Made by a program: the position numbers and the translations under genes. The notes under the pieces were generated by a model, which saw only the letters and a list, made by a program, of their open reading frames with translations, was not told the DNA's origin and made no database searches. A stretch of DNA of 64,000 nucleotides from Hyalangium versicolor (GTDB lineage Bacteria; Myxococcota; Myxococcia; Myxococcales; Myxococcaceae), in the NCBI RefSeq assembly GCF_020103695.1, contig NZ_JAHXBF010000019.1, forward strand, positions 124,001 to 188,000, given 5' to 3'. Positions 8,601-15,540 of this stretch are shown here, piece by piece (the first letter of the stretch is position 1; each line of letters begins with the position of its first letter).

Positions 8601-11270
8601 GATGCCCGGTTGGACCTCATTTTCGTGGACCCCACGCAGGACGTGAAGGTGATGCTGGGCACCAGCTCGGGCACCTTCGGCGCGGTGTCGCCGCTGGGCA
8701 TGGGGGCGGGGGTGACGGCGCTCGGCGTGGCGGACCTGAACAAGGATGCACGTCCGGATGTGGTGGCCGCCCTGGGCGCCAGCGGCACGGTGCGTGTCGC
8801 GCGCGGCAACGGGGACGGCACCTTCTCCTTGCAGACGGCCATCACCACCGGCGGACAGCCCGCGGGGCTGGCCGTGGTGGACATGGACGAGGACAGCAAC
8901 CGAGACGTGGTAGTGACGGGCGTGGGCAGCGATGTGCTCATCCTGTCCGGCAAGAGCGATGGCTCGCTGAACACCACGCCGCGAGTGACGCCCGCGGGAG
9001 GCCCCGCCACCTCGGTGGTGGTGCTGGATGCCGACCGCAGCGGCCGCCAGGACATCGTGGCGGTCCGCCCGGCCAGCAACGGTGTGGCGGTGCTGCTGAG
9101 CATACAGGCTGATCGCTGCGAGGCTGCGCTCAACGCGGGCCTCCATTTGCAGGTGAGCCCCTCGCCCGCCGCCTCCACGGTGGCGGATCTGGATGGAGAC
9201 GGCCGCCCGGATCTGGTGGTGGCCGTGGGCGGCACCACGGCGGGTGCCAGCGCGCTGGCCGTCGCCAAGGGCCGCGGCAATGGCAGCTTCTCCGCCTTCA
9301 CCACCGTGTCCCTGGGCACCACCGCGCTCAACCCGCAGGGCGTGACGACCGGAGACTTCAACGGAGACGGGCGGTTGGACCTGGTGAGCGCCAACCAGAG
9401 CGCCAACACCGTGAGTGTGTTGCTGGACAACGGAGTGGGTGGTTACGGCACTCCGACCACGTGGAATACCGGCGCCTCGCCGAAGGGGATGGCCACCGCA
9501 GACTTCGATCTGGATGGCAAGTTGGACCTGGTGGTCGCCAATAGCACCGCGAGCAACGTGACGGTGCTGTATGGCAACGGGGATGGCACCTTCCCCACCA
9601 GCTTCAACTTCAACGTGGGTGTCTCCCCGCAGGCCGTAGTGGTGGTGGACCTCAACAGAGATGGCAAGCCGGACATCGCCACGGCCAACTTTGGCGGTAG
9701 CAGCGTCACGGCCCTGCGCAACAATGGCGGTCGTTCCAGCACGGCCTTCACCAGCATGGGCAACACCGTGGCGGGCTACACGCCCCGAGCCATCGGCACC
9801 GGAGACTTCAACGGGGACAACAAGCCGGACATCGTCGTGGTGGGCAACCCCAGCAGTGTGGGCGCGGTGAGCGTGATGTTGGGCGCGGGGGACGGCAGCC
9901 TGGGCTCCGCCGCCACCACTTCCGCCACCCCCAGCACCCCCGAGTTCAAGGATCCGCGCGGTGTCGTTGTCGGAGACTTCGACCAGGATGGCAAGCTGGA
10001 CGTGATAGCGGGCAACAACACCGATGTGAGCGTCATCCTGCTCAAGGGCCTGGGGACCGGGCGGTTCACCATCGGTCCGTCCACCGCCACGGGCACGAGT
10101 ATCGTGGACATGGTGGGCAGCGATGTGGACGGAGATGGGTTGCTCGACCTCGTGGGAACCCTCACCGTGGACAACCGCGTCTTCGTACTGCGCAGCAAGA
10201 GCATCGATCTGCCCGGCCCGACGGCCTATCCGCTGCAGACGGTGTCGGGGCCGGTGACTGGCCGCGGTGTCACCGTGGTGGACCTGAACAAGGACGGCAA
10301 GCCGGATGTGCTGACCACCAACCGCTCCACCAACAAGCTGAGCCTGCTGCTGGGGGACGGTACGGGCAACTTCCTGCTGTCCTCCACGGCTCCTGCGGTG
10401 GGTACAGCCCCCAGCTTCGCTGCCACCGGAGACATCGACCGCGACGGCAATACGGACGTGGTGGTGACCAACAACACCACCTCCACGCCCAGCATTTCCG
10501 TCTTGATGGGAGACGGGAATGGGGGCCTGACAAAGCTGGGCGCGGATCTCACCTATCCCGTGGGGCCTCGGAGCGTGTGGCTGGTGGACTTCAACAATGA
10601 CGGGGCTCTGGACCTGCTCGCGTGCGGCAATGCCGTGTACCTGCGCCTCAACACCGGCGGCGGCACCTTCGCCAACTACACCACGACCACCGTGGGTGGT
10701 GCGCCGCAGTCCGAGGTCGTCGCCGACTTCAATCAGGATGGCCGGCCGGATGTGGCGGTGACCAACAGCGCCAGCTCCGCCGCAGTGGGCGTGCTGCTGG
10801 GTAACGGGGCCGGCGGCTTCATGACCCCGGCGAAGACCCAGGGCTTGTCAGGTGCTGGCGTAGCGCTCGCTACGGCGGACTTTGACCGGGACGGAAAGCC
10901 GGACCTCGCCGTCACGGTCACTGCCAGCACGGGCGTGTATAACGTGAAGGTGATCAAGGGCCGGGGCGATGGCACCTTCGACTCCACCGTGTGGTCGACG
11001 CTGAGCTTCAACGCTCCGACCTTTGCGCCAGAGTGGATCCAGGCGACCGACTTCGATGGGGACGGACGAGCGGACCTCGCCGTGTCGGCGCCGGGAGTGG
11101 ATGCGGTGATCATCTGGCGCGGCAACGGCGCCGGAGGCTTCTCCGCACCCTCCATCTGGGGTTCGACGGACCAAGCTCAATCCGTGGCGCTCGCGGACGT
11201 CAACAACGATGGCCTGGTGGACGTCATCACGGGCGGCCTCAGCTTACTGGGCGTGCTGCCCGGCCGCTGA
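2688..11270 (+). CDS. Giant Ig-repeat/FG-GAP (VCBS) lipoprotein, 2860 aa
   Basis: Start chosen at ATG 2688: GGGAG lies 6 bases upstream, the ATG overlaps the previous stop, and the frame opens directly into a lipoprotein signal (LLIGLSGC, Cys25). Residues 42-1490 are seven repeats of exactly 207 residues. Each has a Big_1/invasin-like half (VTADGTDSTTITV..) and a second Ig-like half (..VEVLDAQGNRVT..). Two more Big_1-like domains run to about 1685, then a roughly 120-residue linker domain. From about 1820 to the end there are 21 FG-GAP motifs of the form DxNxDGxxDLxV, the Ca-binding loops of integrin-alpha-type beta-propeller blades. The likely role is a cell-surface adhesin or matrix protein displayed on a long Ig stalk. 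No catalytic domain was seen. Confidence 0.85.
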   Translation: MRTTREHRSALAILATTLLIGLSGCMDFNESLAHFCRNHPVRCYPAATGTLSKTIVTADGVDSAVLTLTVRDVYGNPVAGQEIDISLSSDGESISAGRETTDANGILTAELTSTQVGLKEVHATLENTELIQGLSVTFVPGVSRRLHFVTSLPARFAAHKGPLPLVQVEMLDAQGNRVTDSTTAIELSLEPVAYGATLGGTSSRAVVGGVAYFDDLLLQQAGIGYSLHATAPGFTEAVSTPFDVTAGPVDLTRTLVQVSKASVTADGSDSTAITVTSRDSFDNSVSEQSVGVMVSGSRNTLSPVGGTTDSGGTFSATLKSTKAEIKTVSATLNGTAVSPQPQVNFVSATASRLSFVVQPPAQTVAGQTLAPAVQVEVLDSQGNRVTSANGNVSLVLDPVTSGATLGGTTSKALVLGVANFSDLKVQKTGMGYTLRATATGLFDAVSTAFDVSAGPVDLSRTLVEVSKTTVTADGTDSTSIKVTSRDSFDNAVSNQAMGLTVSGTSNTLSAASGNTGSDGTFSATLKSTKAEVKTVSATLNGTAVSPRPQVTFVSGSGSRLAFVVSPPAQTVAGQTLAPAVEVEVLDIQGNRVISASANVMLKLEPVASGATLGGTTTQALASGLASFSDLNVQKAGTGYTLRATAAGLTDAVSTAFDITAGPVDLTRTLVQVSKTTVTADGTDFTTITVTSRDSFDNPASNQAVGLTVSGTSNTLSAASGTTGPNGTFSATLKSTKAEVKTITATVNGTAVSPQPQVTFVSGSGSRLSFVVQPPTQTVAGQTLAPAVQVEVLDAQGNRVTSASANVTLTLEPVASGATLGGTTTKALASGLVSFSDLNVQKAGTGYTLRATAAGLTDAVSTAFDITAGPVDLTRTLVQVSKTTVTADGTDSTTITVTSRDSFDNPVSGQTVGLAVSGTLNTLSAASGTTGTNGTFTATLKSTKAESKTVSATLNSSPVSPQPQVTFVAGPATRLAFVVNPPGQTGAGQTMTPAVQVEALDAQGNRVTSSMLSVTLAIEPVASGATLGGTTTKALASGVASFSDLKVQKTGTGYTLRATATGLSDAVSTAFDITAGPVDLSRTLVELSKATVTADGTDSTTITVTSRDSFDNPVSGQAVALTVSGTSNTLSAASGTTGTNGTFSSTLKSIKAEVKTVSATVNGTAASSQPQVTFIAGPATRLAFVVQPPAQTGAGQTMTPAVQVEVHDAQGNRVTVSTLSVMLALEPAASGATLGGTTTKAVVSGLVSFSDLSVRKAGTAYTLRATATGLASAVSTLFNIIAGPADLMRTLVEISKSTVTADVTDFTTITATVRDAFDNPVFSQAVAFTVTGSGNVLSAASGSTGMNGTFSSTFKSFKAEVKTISATVNGTAVSPQPQVTFVPGPAVKLAFVTQPPTQTVAGQTMTPAVKVEALDTLGNRATGSTATIALAVEPTSSGATLGGTVSRAAVAGMATFDDLFVRQAGTGYSLRATSVGLSDGVSGLFSVIAGTPSLLTSTLTVAPASLAADNVAEATITVTVKDSYGNPVPNQSVVLAVSGVNNTLTASSGTSGTDGKFVAKLRSTTAEVKNVDATAASLTLPTATVTFVAGPVSTLNLVAVPTQLEANGTDKTTLTATVEDSFGNRVPNVAITFTATGSGNIFNPGDGNTDANGQRIAGLSSTVTGVKTVTATGAGKTGIATVTFLRPPAQVINPVLVGSTASSCATLQYTLTQAASSRADVIVEYEENGVFKRATQAGSTTGSGVQGVATSPTGVTHTFLWNSTADLPSSTATIRMRITAQLQGALPSSVLLNGVVMANGMQFAALGLLPAGTAPGLVARADLNNDGKTDLVVGSATSNDLQVLLGDGAGSFGAATPVTVGFPSSALVVWDVDGDGKMDVLTGGTANSNVYLLKGTGTGTFSAATVATTLQGPTAGLVVGDFNRDGKVDLIATSTAGTVEVALATTAGVFGAPTRTTVGGSPQTIATADLNLDARLDLIFVDPTQDVKVMLGTSSGTFGAVSPLGMGAGVTALGVADLNKDARPDVVAALGASGTVRVARGNGDGTFSLQTAITTGGQPAGLAVVDMDEDSNRDVVVTGVGSDVLILSGKSDGSLNTTPRVTPAGGPATSVVVLDADRSGRQDIVAVRPASNGVAVLLSIQADRCEAALNAGLHLQVSPSPAASTVADLDGDGRPDLVVAVGGTTAGASALAVAKGRGNGSFSAFTTVSLGTTALNPQGVTTGDFNGDGRLDLVSANQSANTVSVLLDNGVGGYGTPTTWNTGASPKGMATADFDLDGKLDLVVANSTASNVTVLYGNGDGTFPTSFNFNVGVSPQAVVVVDLNRDGKPDIATANFGGSSVTALRNNGGRSSTAFTSMGNTVAGYTPRAIGTGDFNGDNKPDIVVVGNPSSVGAVSVMLGAGDGSLGSAATTSATPSTPEFKDPRGVVVGDFDQDGKLDVIAGNNTDVSVILLKGLGTGRFTIGPSTATGTSIVDMVGSDVDGDGLLDLVGTLTVDNRVFVLRSKSIDLPGPTAYPLQTVSGPVTGRGVTVVDLNKDGKPDVLTTNRSTNKLSLLLGDGTGNFLLSSTAPAVGTAPSFAATGDIDRDGNTDVVVTNNTTSTPSISVLMGDGNGGLTKLGADLTYPVGPRSVWLVDFNNDGALDLLACGNAVYLRLNTGGGTFANYTTTTVGGAPQSEVVADFNQDGRPDVAVTNSASSAAVGVLLGNGAGGFMTPAKTQGLSGAGVALATADFDRDGKPDLAVTVTASTGVYNVKVIKGRGDGTFDSTVWSTLSFNAPTFAPEWIQATDFDGDGRADLAVSAPGVDAVIIWRGNGAGGFSAPSIWGSTDQAQSVALADVNNDGLVDVITGGLSLLGVLPGR
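2811..7157 (+). repeat. Seven in-frame tandem repeats of 621 bp (207 aa)
   Basis: Unit starts are at 2811, 3432, 4053, 4674, 5295, 5916 and 6537, with a further half-unit from 7158. Every spacing is exactly 621 bases, located by the conserved (G/A)GPVDLTRT...VTADG junction. The first unit is the most diverged, the middle ones most alike. There is no indel between units despite many substitutions. Confidence 0.9.
8140..11260 (+). repeat. 21 FG-GAP/VCBS blade repeats (three groups of seven)
   Basis: The Ca-loop motif DxxxDxxxDxxx recurs 21 times. The first seven (ADLNNDGKTDL through LDADRSGRQDI) are separated from the other fourteen (ADLDGDGRPDL through ADVNNDGLVDV) by a linker with the lone Cys near 9118. 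Several loops in the first group are degenerate (DLNLDARLDL, DMDEDSNRDV), whereas the last fourteen mostly keep the acidic/Asn ligands. Confidence 0.8.
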
Positions 11271-11294
11271 AGCCGACCGCCTGCACCGCTTGCG

Positions 11295-12404
11295 TTACAC
11301 GTTGAAGCGGAAGTGCATGCAGTCGCCGTCCTGGACGACGTACTCCTTGCCTTCCACGCGCAGCAGGCCCTTCTCCTTCACCGCGCTCTCGCTGCCGAGC
11401 TTGATCAGGTCCTCCCAGCGCATCACCTCGGCCTTGATGAAGCCGCGCTCGAAGTCCGAGTGAATCACGCCCGCCGCCTGAGGAGCCTTGTAGCCCTGGT
11501 GGATCGTCCAGGCGCGGCACTCCTGCTCGCCGACCGTGAAGTACGTGAACAGGCCCAGCAGCTTGTAGCCCGCCCGCACCACCTTGTGCAGACCCGGCTC
11601 GCTCAGCCCGGCGCTCTCCAGGAAGCCCGGCCGCTCCTCCTCCGGCAACTGCTGGATCTCCGCCTCCATCGCCGCGGCGAGCACCACCACCTCGGCGCCC
11701 TCCTTCGCCGCCATCTCCTTCACCGCGCGCACGTGCGGCGACTCATCCTCCTTGCCAATCTGGCCCTCGGAGATGTTCGCCACGTACAGCACCGGCTTGT
11801 CCGTCAGCAGGAACAGCTCGCGGATGGCCGCGTGCTCATCCTCCGTGAGCTTCTGCCCACGCACCGTGGTGCCCGCGTCCAGCCCCGCCTTGACCTTGTC
11901 CAGCAGCGCCAGCTCGGCCTTGGCCTCGTCACCCGCCTTGCCGCCCATCTTCGCGTTGCGCTGGGCGCGCTCGCGGCGCTTCTCGACGGTCTCCAGGTCC
12001 TTGAGGCACAGCTCCGTGTCCACGACGTCCCGATCCCGCACCGGATCCACGCCACCCTCCACGTGGGTGACGTTGTCGTCCACGAAGCAGCGCAGCACGT
12101 GCAGCACCGCGTCCACCTGGCGGATGTTGGCCAGGAACTGGTTGCCCAGGCCCTCGCCCTTGGACGCGCCTCGCACCAGGCCGGCGATGTCCACGAACTC
12201 CAGTGAGGTGGGCACCTTCTTCAGCGGCTTGATGAGCGCCGACAGCTTGTCCAGCCGCTCGTCCGGCACGGGCACCACTCCCACGTTCGGCTCGATGGTG
12301 CAGAACGGGTAGTTGGCCGCCTGTGCGCCAGCGGCGGACAGCGCATTGAAGAGGGTGGACTTGCCCACGTTGGGCAGCCCGACGATACCGATGGAGAGAC
12401 CCAT
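11295..12404 (-). CDS. ychF: Ribosome-binding ATPase/GTPase YchF (Obg family)
   Basis: At 369 residues this is the expected length for YchF. The P-loop GLPNVGKS is at residues 9-16, followed by a switch region ending in DIAGLVRGASKGEGLGNQFL. The usual NKxD is replaced by NISE, the YchF hallmark that makes it prefer ATP. The C-terminal TGS domain ends in ...QDGDCMHFRFNV, as in other members. YchF binds ribosomes and affects translation and the oxidative stress response. It lies downstream of the atp genes on the same strand, about 50 bases after atpF, so read-through from the atp promoter is possible. It is convergent with the giant lipoprotein gene, with 24 bases between the two stops. Confidence 0.97.
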   Translation of the reverse strand: MGLSIGIVGLPNVGKSTLFNALSAAGAQAANYPFCTIEPNVGVVPVPDERLDKLSALIKPLKKVPTSLEFVDIAGLVRGASKGEGLGNQFLANIRQVDAVLHVLRCFVDDNVTHVEGGVDPVRDRDVVDTELCLKDLETVEKRRERAQRNAKMGGKAGDEAKAELALLDKVKAGLDAGTTVRGQKLTEDEHAAIRELFLLTDKPVLYVANISEGQIGKEDESPHVRAVKEMAAKEGAEVVVLAAAMEAEIQQLPEEERPGFLESAGLSEPGLHKVVRAGYKLLGLFTYFTVGEQECRAWTIHQGYKAPQAAGVIHSDFERGFIKAEVMRWEDLIKLGSESAVKEKGLLRVEGKEYVVQDGDCMHFRFNV

Positions 12405-12455
12405 GACGGTTCCTTGGAACAGCGCGAACGGCGGGCTGCTTCCCGGCGAGCCGGA

Positions 12456-12983
12456 CTAGGCGCGCGGAGTGCCGCCCGACGGCAGGCCCTTGACGAACTG
12501 CTCGGCCAGCGCGCGGTGCTTGGCGTCATCCAGACGCTCGTTGATGAGCTTGCCCGCCACATCGACGGCCAGATCCACCGCCAAGGCGCGAATCTCCGCG
12601 ACGGCCTTGGTGCGCTGATCGTCGATCTCGCGGCGAGCCTGGGCCTTGAACTCCTCGGCCTCCTTGCGGCTCTTGGCCATCAGCTCCTCGCGGTACTTCT
12701 CCACCTCCTGCTGGTTGCGGCGCATCATCTCCGCGGCCTCCTGGCGGGCCTGGGCGATGGCCGTCTTCTGCTCGGCCAGCAGCTTCTCGGCCTCGGCGCG
12801 CTCCTTCTTGGCGCTCTCGATGGCACTGGTGATCTGCTTCTCGCGCTCCTCGACGAGCGAGAGGATGGGGCCCCACGCCTTCCAGCGCAGCACGACGAGC
12901 ACGAGGACGAAGGTGATGAGGGTCCAGAAGATGAGGCCCGGACGGACCTCCAGGAAGCTGGCGGCGAGGAGGAGGGTGTTCAT
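12456..12983 (-). CDS. atpF: ATP synthase F0 subunit b
   Basis: A 175-residue protein with one N-terminal membrane span (about residues 15-34) followed by a long charged coiled coil (EEREKQITSAIESAKKERAEA...), the peripheral stalk that ties F1 to subunit a. An ATG at 12992 is also in frame; the one at 12983 is preferred because AAGGA sits 8 bases upstream of it. It follows atpE in the minus-strand order Z-I-B-E-F, as in split F0 operons. No delta or alpha subunit gene follows; ychF comes next instead. Confidence 0.93.
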   Translation of the reverse strand: MNTLLLAASFLEVRPGLIFWTLITFVLVLVVLRWKAWGPILSLVEEREKQITSAIESAKKERAEAEKLLAEQKTAIAQARQEAAEMMRRNQQEVEKYREELMAKSRKEAEEFKAQARREIDDQRTKAVAEIRALAVDLAVDVAGKLINERLDDAKHRALAEQFVKGLPSGGTPRA

Positions 12984-13139
12984 CGAAGTCATCCTTCGCG
13001 GAAGGGCGGGAGGGTACAGCGAAAGTTCACTGCGGCTGAGGCGGTAGGTGCCTCTTCACTTCGAGCTCCAGGGTGGAGCGGCTTCCCGGCGCGGCGCCCG
13101 CCATTTGCGAGCGCCGGCCTGGGGGTCCTGCTGGCCCGA

Positions 13140-13370
13140 CTAGGTCTTGGTGGCGAGCAGGATGCAGATCACCAGCGCGAACAGCGTGGCGCCTTCGATG
13201 AGCGCCGCGGCGATGATCATGGAGGTGCGGATGTCGCCGCCGGCGGCCGGCTGACGGCCCGTGGCCTCCATGGCGGAGGCGGCCAGCTTACCGATGCCCA
13301 GGCCGGCACCGATGATGGCGAGGCCGGCGCCAATGCCGGCGGACAGGAACGCGAGAGCGAGGTTGGTCAT
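13140..13370 (-). CDS. atpE: ATP synthase F0 subunit c
   Basis: A 76-residue two-helix hairpin: helix 1 is Gly-rich (SAGIGAGLAIIGAGLGIGK), the polar loop is GRQP, and helix 2 carries the ion-binding carboxylate Glu59 in AALIEGATLF. The residue after Glu is Gly and the other Na+-site ligands seen in Na+-type c subunits are not evident, so proton coupling is expected. It lies between atpB and atpF with about 150-base gaps on both sides, longer than elsewhere in the operon, which fits independent tuning of this high-copy subunit. Confidence 0.95.
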   Translation of the reverse strand: MTNLALAFLSAGIGAGLAIIGAGLGIGKLAASAMEATGRQPAAGGDIRTSMIIAAALIEGATLFALVICILLATKT

Positions 13371-13441
13371 GGGAGTGCTTCTTCTTTCTTCTAGGTAGGA
13401 CCCGCTTGTGGGGGGGTCGTGTCGTCCCTTTTGGACTACCT

Positions 13442-13464
13442 CCGGCGACCTTTCGAATCGCCGG
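13442..13464 (-). promoter_or_regulatory. Hairpin in the atpB-atpE intergenic region
   Basis: CCGGCGA and TCGCCGG form a perfect 7-bp stem around a 9-base loop, in the spacer between the atpB stop and the atpE start. It could act as an mRNA processing or stability element that raises atpE yield over atpB. This is inference from position only. Confidence 0.3.
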
Positions 13465-13518
13465 GTTCTTTCCGGGGCGCCGGTGCCGCTTGCGCCCCGC
13501 TAACTCAGGAGGAGCGGA

Positions 13519-14586
13519 CTAGGCGTGGGCCCGGCCGTGGTCGTGGCTCTTGGCGCCCTCGTGGTGGCCCTCGCCGTGCTCGTGGGCGTGGTCACCGTGG
13601 TGGCCCATGGCGACGCCCATTCCGATGAAGAGCGCCGAGAGCATGGTGAAGACGTAGGCCTGCACGAAGGCGACGAAGAGCTCCAGGAAGTAGATGCCCA
13701 TGGCGAAGGGCACGGCCACCAGGCCCACCGCCGCGCTGCCCAGCATGAAGATGAGGCCGAGCAGGAAGAAGATGACGATGTGGCCCGCCAGCATGTTGGC
13801 GAACAGACGCATCGTGAGGGCGAAGGGCTTGGTGAACAGGCCCAGGATTTCCACCGGAATCATGATGGGCCACAGCAGCCAGTGCACGCCGCCCGTGAGG
13901 TGGGCCAGGTAGCCGCCGAAGCCCGCCGCGCGGATGCCCGCCAGCTGCGTGAGGATAAAGGTGCACAGCGCCAGGGCGCAGGTGACGGCGATGTTGCCCG
14001 TGGCCGTGGCCATCCAGGGGAACAGGCCCAGCATGTTCATGAAGAGGATGAAGAAGAACGCGGTGAGCAGGTAGGGCACGTAGCGCGGGCCCTCCTCCTT
14101 GCCGATGTTCTTGATGGCCAGCTCGTCCCGGACGAAGAGCACCAGCATCTCGAAGAGGTTGGCGCCCGCCCCGCGCGGCACCAGCTTGGACTTGTCGCGG
14201 TTGCTCCAGATGAGGATGGAGCCGATGAGCAGCGCCGCCGCCAGCCACATCATCACCGTGTGCTTGGTGATGGAGAGGTCCAGGCAGCCCTGGAGCAGGC
14301 CCGGGTGCGCCGCGCCGTGGCCACCCTCCGCCGCGGCCTCACCGTGCTCCGCCGCGGGCGCCTCGCAAGCCCCCTCGTGGAAGGGGATGAGGATCTGCGG
14401 CAGGTGGATGGTCACACCTTCGTGGCTCAGGGGGATCTCGAACTCGTACTCAGGCGAGTCCGACACGTGGTGCATGATGAAGCCCGCCACGTCCTCCTTG
14501 GGGTGCTCGCCCGCGGCGGCCGTCTCCTCCGCGGCCAGCGCGGTCACGGCGAACAGACTGGCGAACAGGACCATTGCCTTGCGCAT
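13519..14586 (-). CDS. atpB: ATP synthase F0 subunit a
   Basis: A 355-residue membrane protein. The open frame extends further upstream, but the ATG at 14586 overlaps the TGA of the preceding gene (TGATG) and begins a signal-like segment, MRKAMVLFASLFAVTALAA. A roughly 100-residue periplasmic extension rich in Glu, His and Ala follows. The core then carries the proton-channel helices with LTMRLFANMLAGH, where Arg is the essential residue facing subunit c. The C-terminus is His/Asp-rich (HHGDHAHEHGEGHH...), possibly metal-binding. The protein is longer than the 271-residue E. coli subunit because of both extensions. Confidence 0.95.
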   Translation of the reverse strand: MRKAMVLFASLFAVTALAAEETAAAGEHPKEDVAGFIMHHVSDSPEYEFEIPLSHEGVTIHLPQILIPFHEGACEAPAAEHGEAAAEGGHGAAHPGLLQGCLDLSITKHTVMMWLAAALLIGSILIWSNRDKSKLVPRGAGANLFEMLVLFVRDELAIKNIGKEEGPRYVPYLLTAFFFILFMNMLGLFPWMATATGNIAVTCALALCTFILTQLAGIRAAGFGGYLAHLTGGVHWLLWPIMIPVEILGLFTKPFALTMRLFANMLAGHIVIFFLLGLIFMLGSAAVGLVAVPFAMGIYFLELFVAFVQAYVFTMLSALFIGMGVAMGHHGDHAHEHGEGHHEGAKSHDHGRAHA

Positions 14587-14984
14587 CACTCGTCTCCGCC
14601 CGCCGCGCTCCGAGAGGCGGCGTTCACGTAGCTGATCTCCACCCACTGCAGCACAAAGTAGACGCCGAAGAAGCCAACGACGAAGCCCCACGGCCCCAAC
14701 CCTCGCGACACGATCGCGTACAGCCCCGCCGCCACCGCCACCGCCCGGAGCGCGAACACCAGCCCCACCACCTTGAGCGCGGCCTGGAGGCTGCGCTGCA
14801 CCGCCCTGCGCTTCAGACCCAGCGACACCACCCCGGTGAGCGCCGCCAACCCCGTACCCCACAACGCCGGCCACCGGTTCTCCGGCGTCTGCGGCAGAGC
14901 TGCCGCCAGCGCCAGGCCCACCACCGCCACTCCCGCCGCCACCATCGCGTGGTTCTGGAAGGTCTCCCCTGCCCGATCCTTCAC
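14586..14984 (-). CDS. ATP synthase subunit I-like membrane protein
   Basis: A 132-residue protein with about four membrane helices. The GTG start overlaps the TGA of the upstream AtpZ-like gene (GTGA), and the stop overlaps the atpB start by one base. Position between atpZ and atpB, size and hydrophobic profile are those of AtpI, which assists c-ring assembly. Sequence similarity is weak in this family, so the call rests mainly on gene order. Confidence 0.75.
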   Translation of the reverse strand: MKDRAGETFQNHAMVAAGVAVVGLALAAALPQTPENRWPALWGTGLAALTGVVSLGLKRRAVQRSLQAALKVVGLVFALRAVAVAAGLYAIVSRGLGPWGFVVGFFGVYFVLQWVEISYVNAASRSAAGGDE

Positions 14985-15250
14985 TTCTTCTTCCCCAGCC
15001 GGGTCATCTCATGGAGGAACCCGTAGAAGCCGACCACGGTACCCACCACGCTCAACCCCACCAGCAACCAGGGTTTGGTCCCCAGCCACCGGTCCAGCAG
15101 CAGGCCCCCGATCACCCCCACCATCGTCCCGCCCACCATCTTCCAGACCGCGGAGATGTAGGGCATGGCCGCCTGCATCTGCTGGGCGCCCGAGCCCAGC
15201 TCGGTGCCTTCCTTCTCCTTATTACCGGGCTCCCTGGGCTCCTCAGCCAT
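14981..15250 (-). CDS. AtpZ/AtpI-family F0 assembly protein
   Basis: An 89-residue protein with a charged N-terminal tail and two membrane helices: GGTMVGVIGGLLLDRWLGTKPWLL carries the AtpZ-type G-x-x-x-G-x-x-x-D-x-x-x-G signature, and GLSVVGTVVGFYGFLHEM is the second. The ATG at 15250 is chosen because the frame upstream of it is Gly/Arg-rich and not family-like. It is the first gene of the F0 operon and overlaps the next gene by GTGA. Family members are proposed to help c-ring assembly or Mg2+/Ca2+ handling at the ATP synthase. Confidence 0.85.
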   Translation of the reverse strand: MAEEPREPGNKEKEGTELGSGAQQMQAAMPYISAVWKMVGGTMVGVIGGLLLDRWLGTKPWLLVGLSVVGTVVGFYGFLHEMTRLGKKK

Positions 15251-15540
15251 CGGACGCCTCACCAACTCCCGGGAAAGCCTGGGGTTTCGACCTCCACCTG
15301 CCCCGCCCGAATCCACGCGCGCGCGCCGCTTAGCACTGAAACTGCGGCATGCGCAACCGCTACCGTTGAGCAGAAGGCACCAGGCACCAGTCCGGGTTAG
15401 GGGTACTGGAAGGCCAGGTTCTTGAAGTGGCCCGGTTCACAGCGAGGGGCGCGAGCCCCCGTCCCTCTGCCCCCAGGGTCCCCGCCGCTCCGTCCCCATC
15501 GTCAGCTTGATGAGGGACTCCCTGCACGACGGAGGACACC
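15251..15540. other. Divergent intergenic region, atp operon / PEBP gene
   Basis: This 290-base gap should hold the promoters of the minus-strand atp operon and the plus-strand PEBP gene. No consensus -35/-10 pair, tRNA or strong inverted repeat is obvious. The only clear signal is the ribosome-binding site GGAGG at 15531-15535, 5 bases before the PEBP ATG. Confidence 0.5.
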
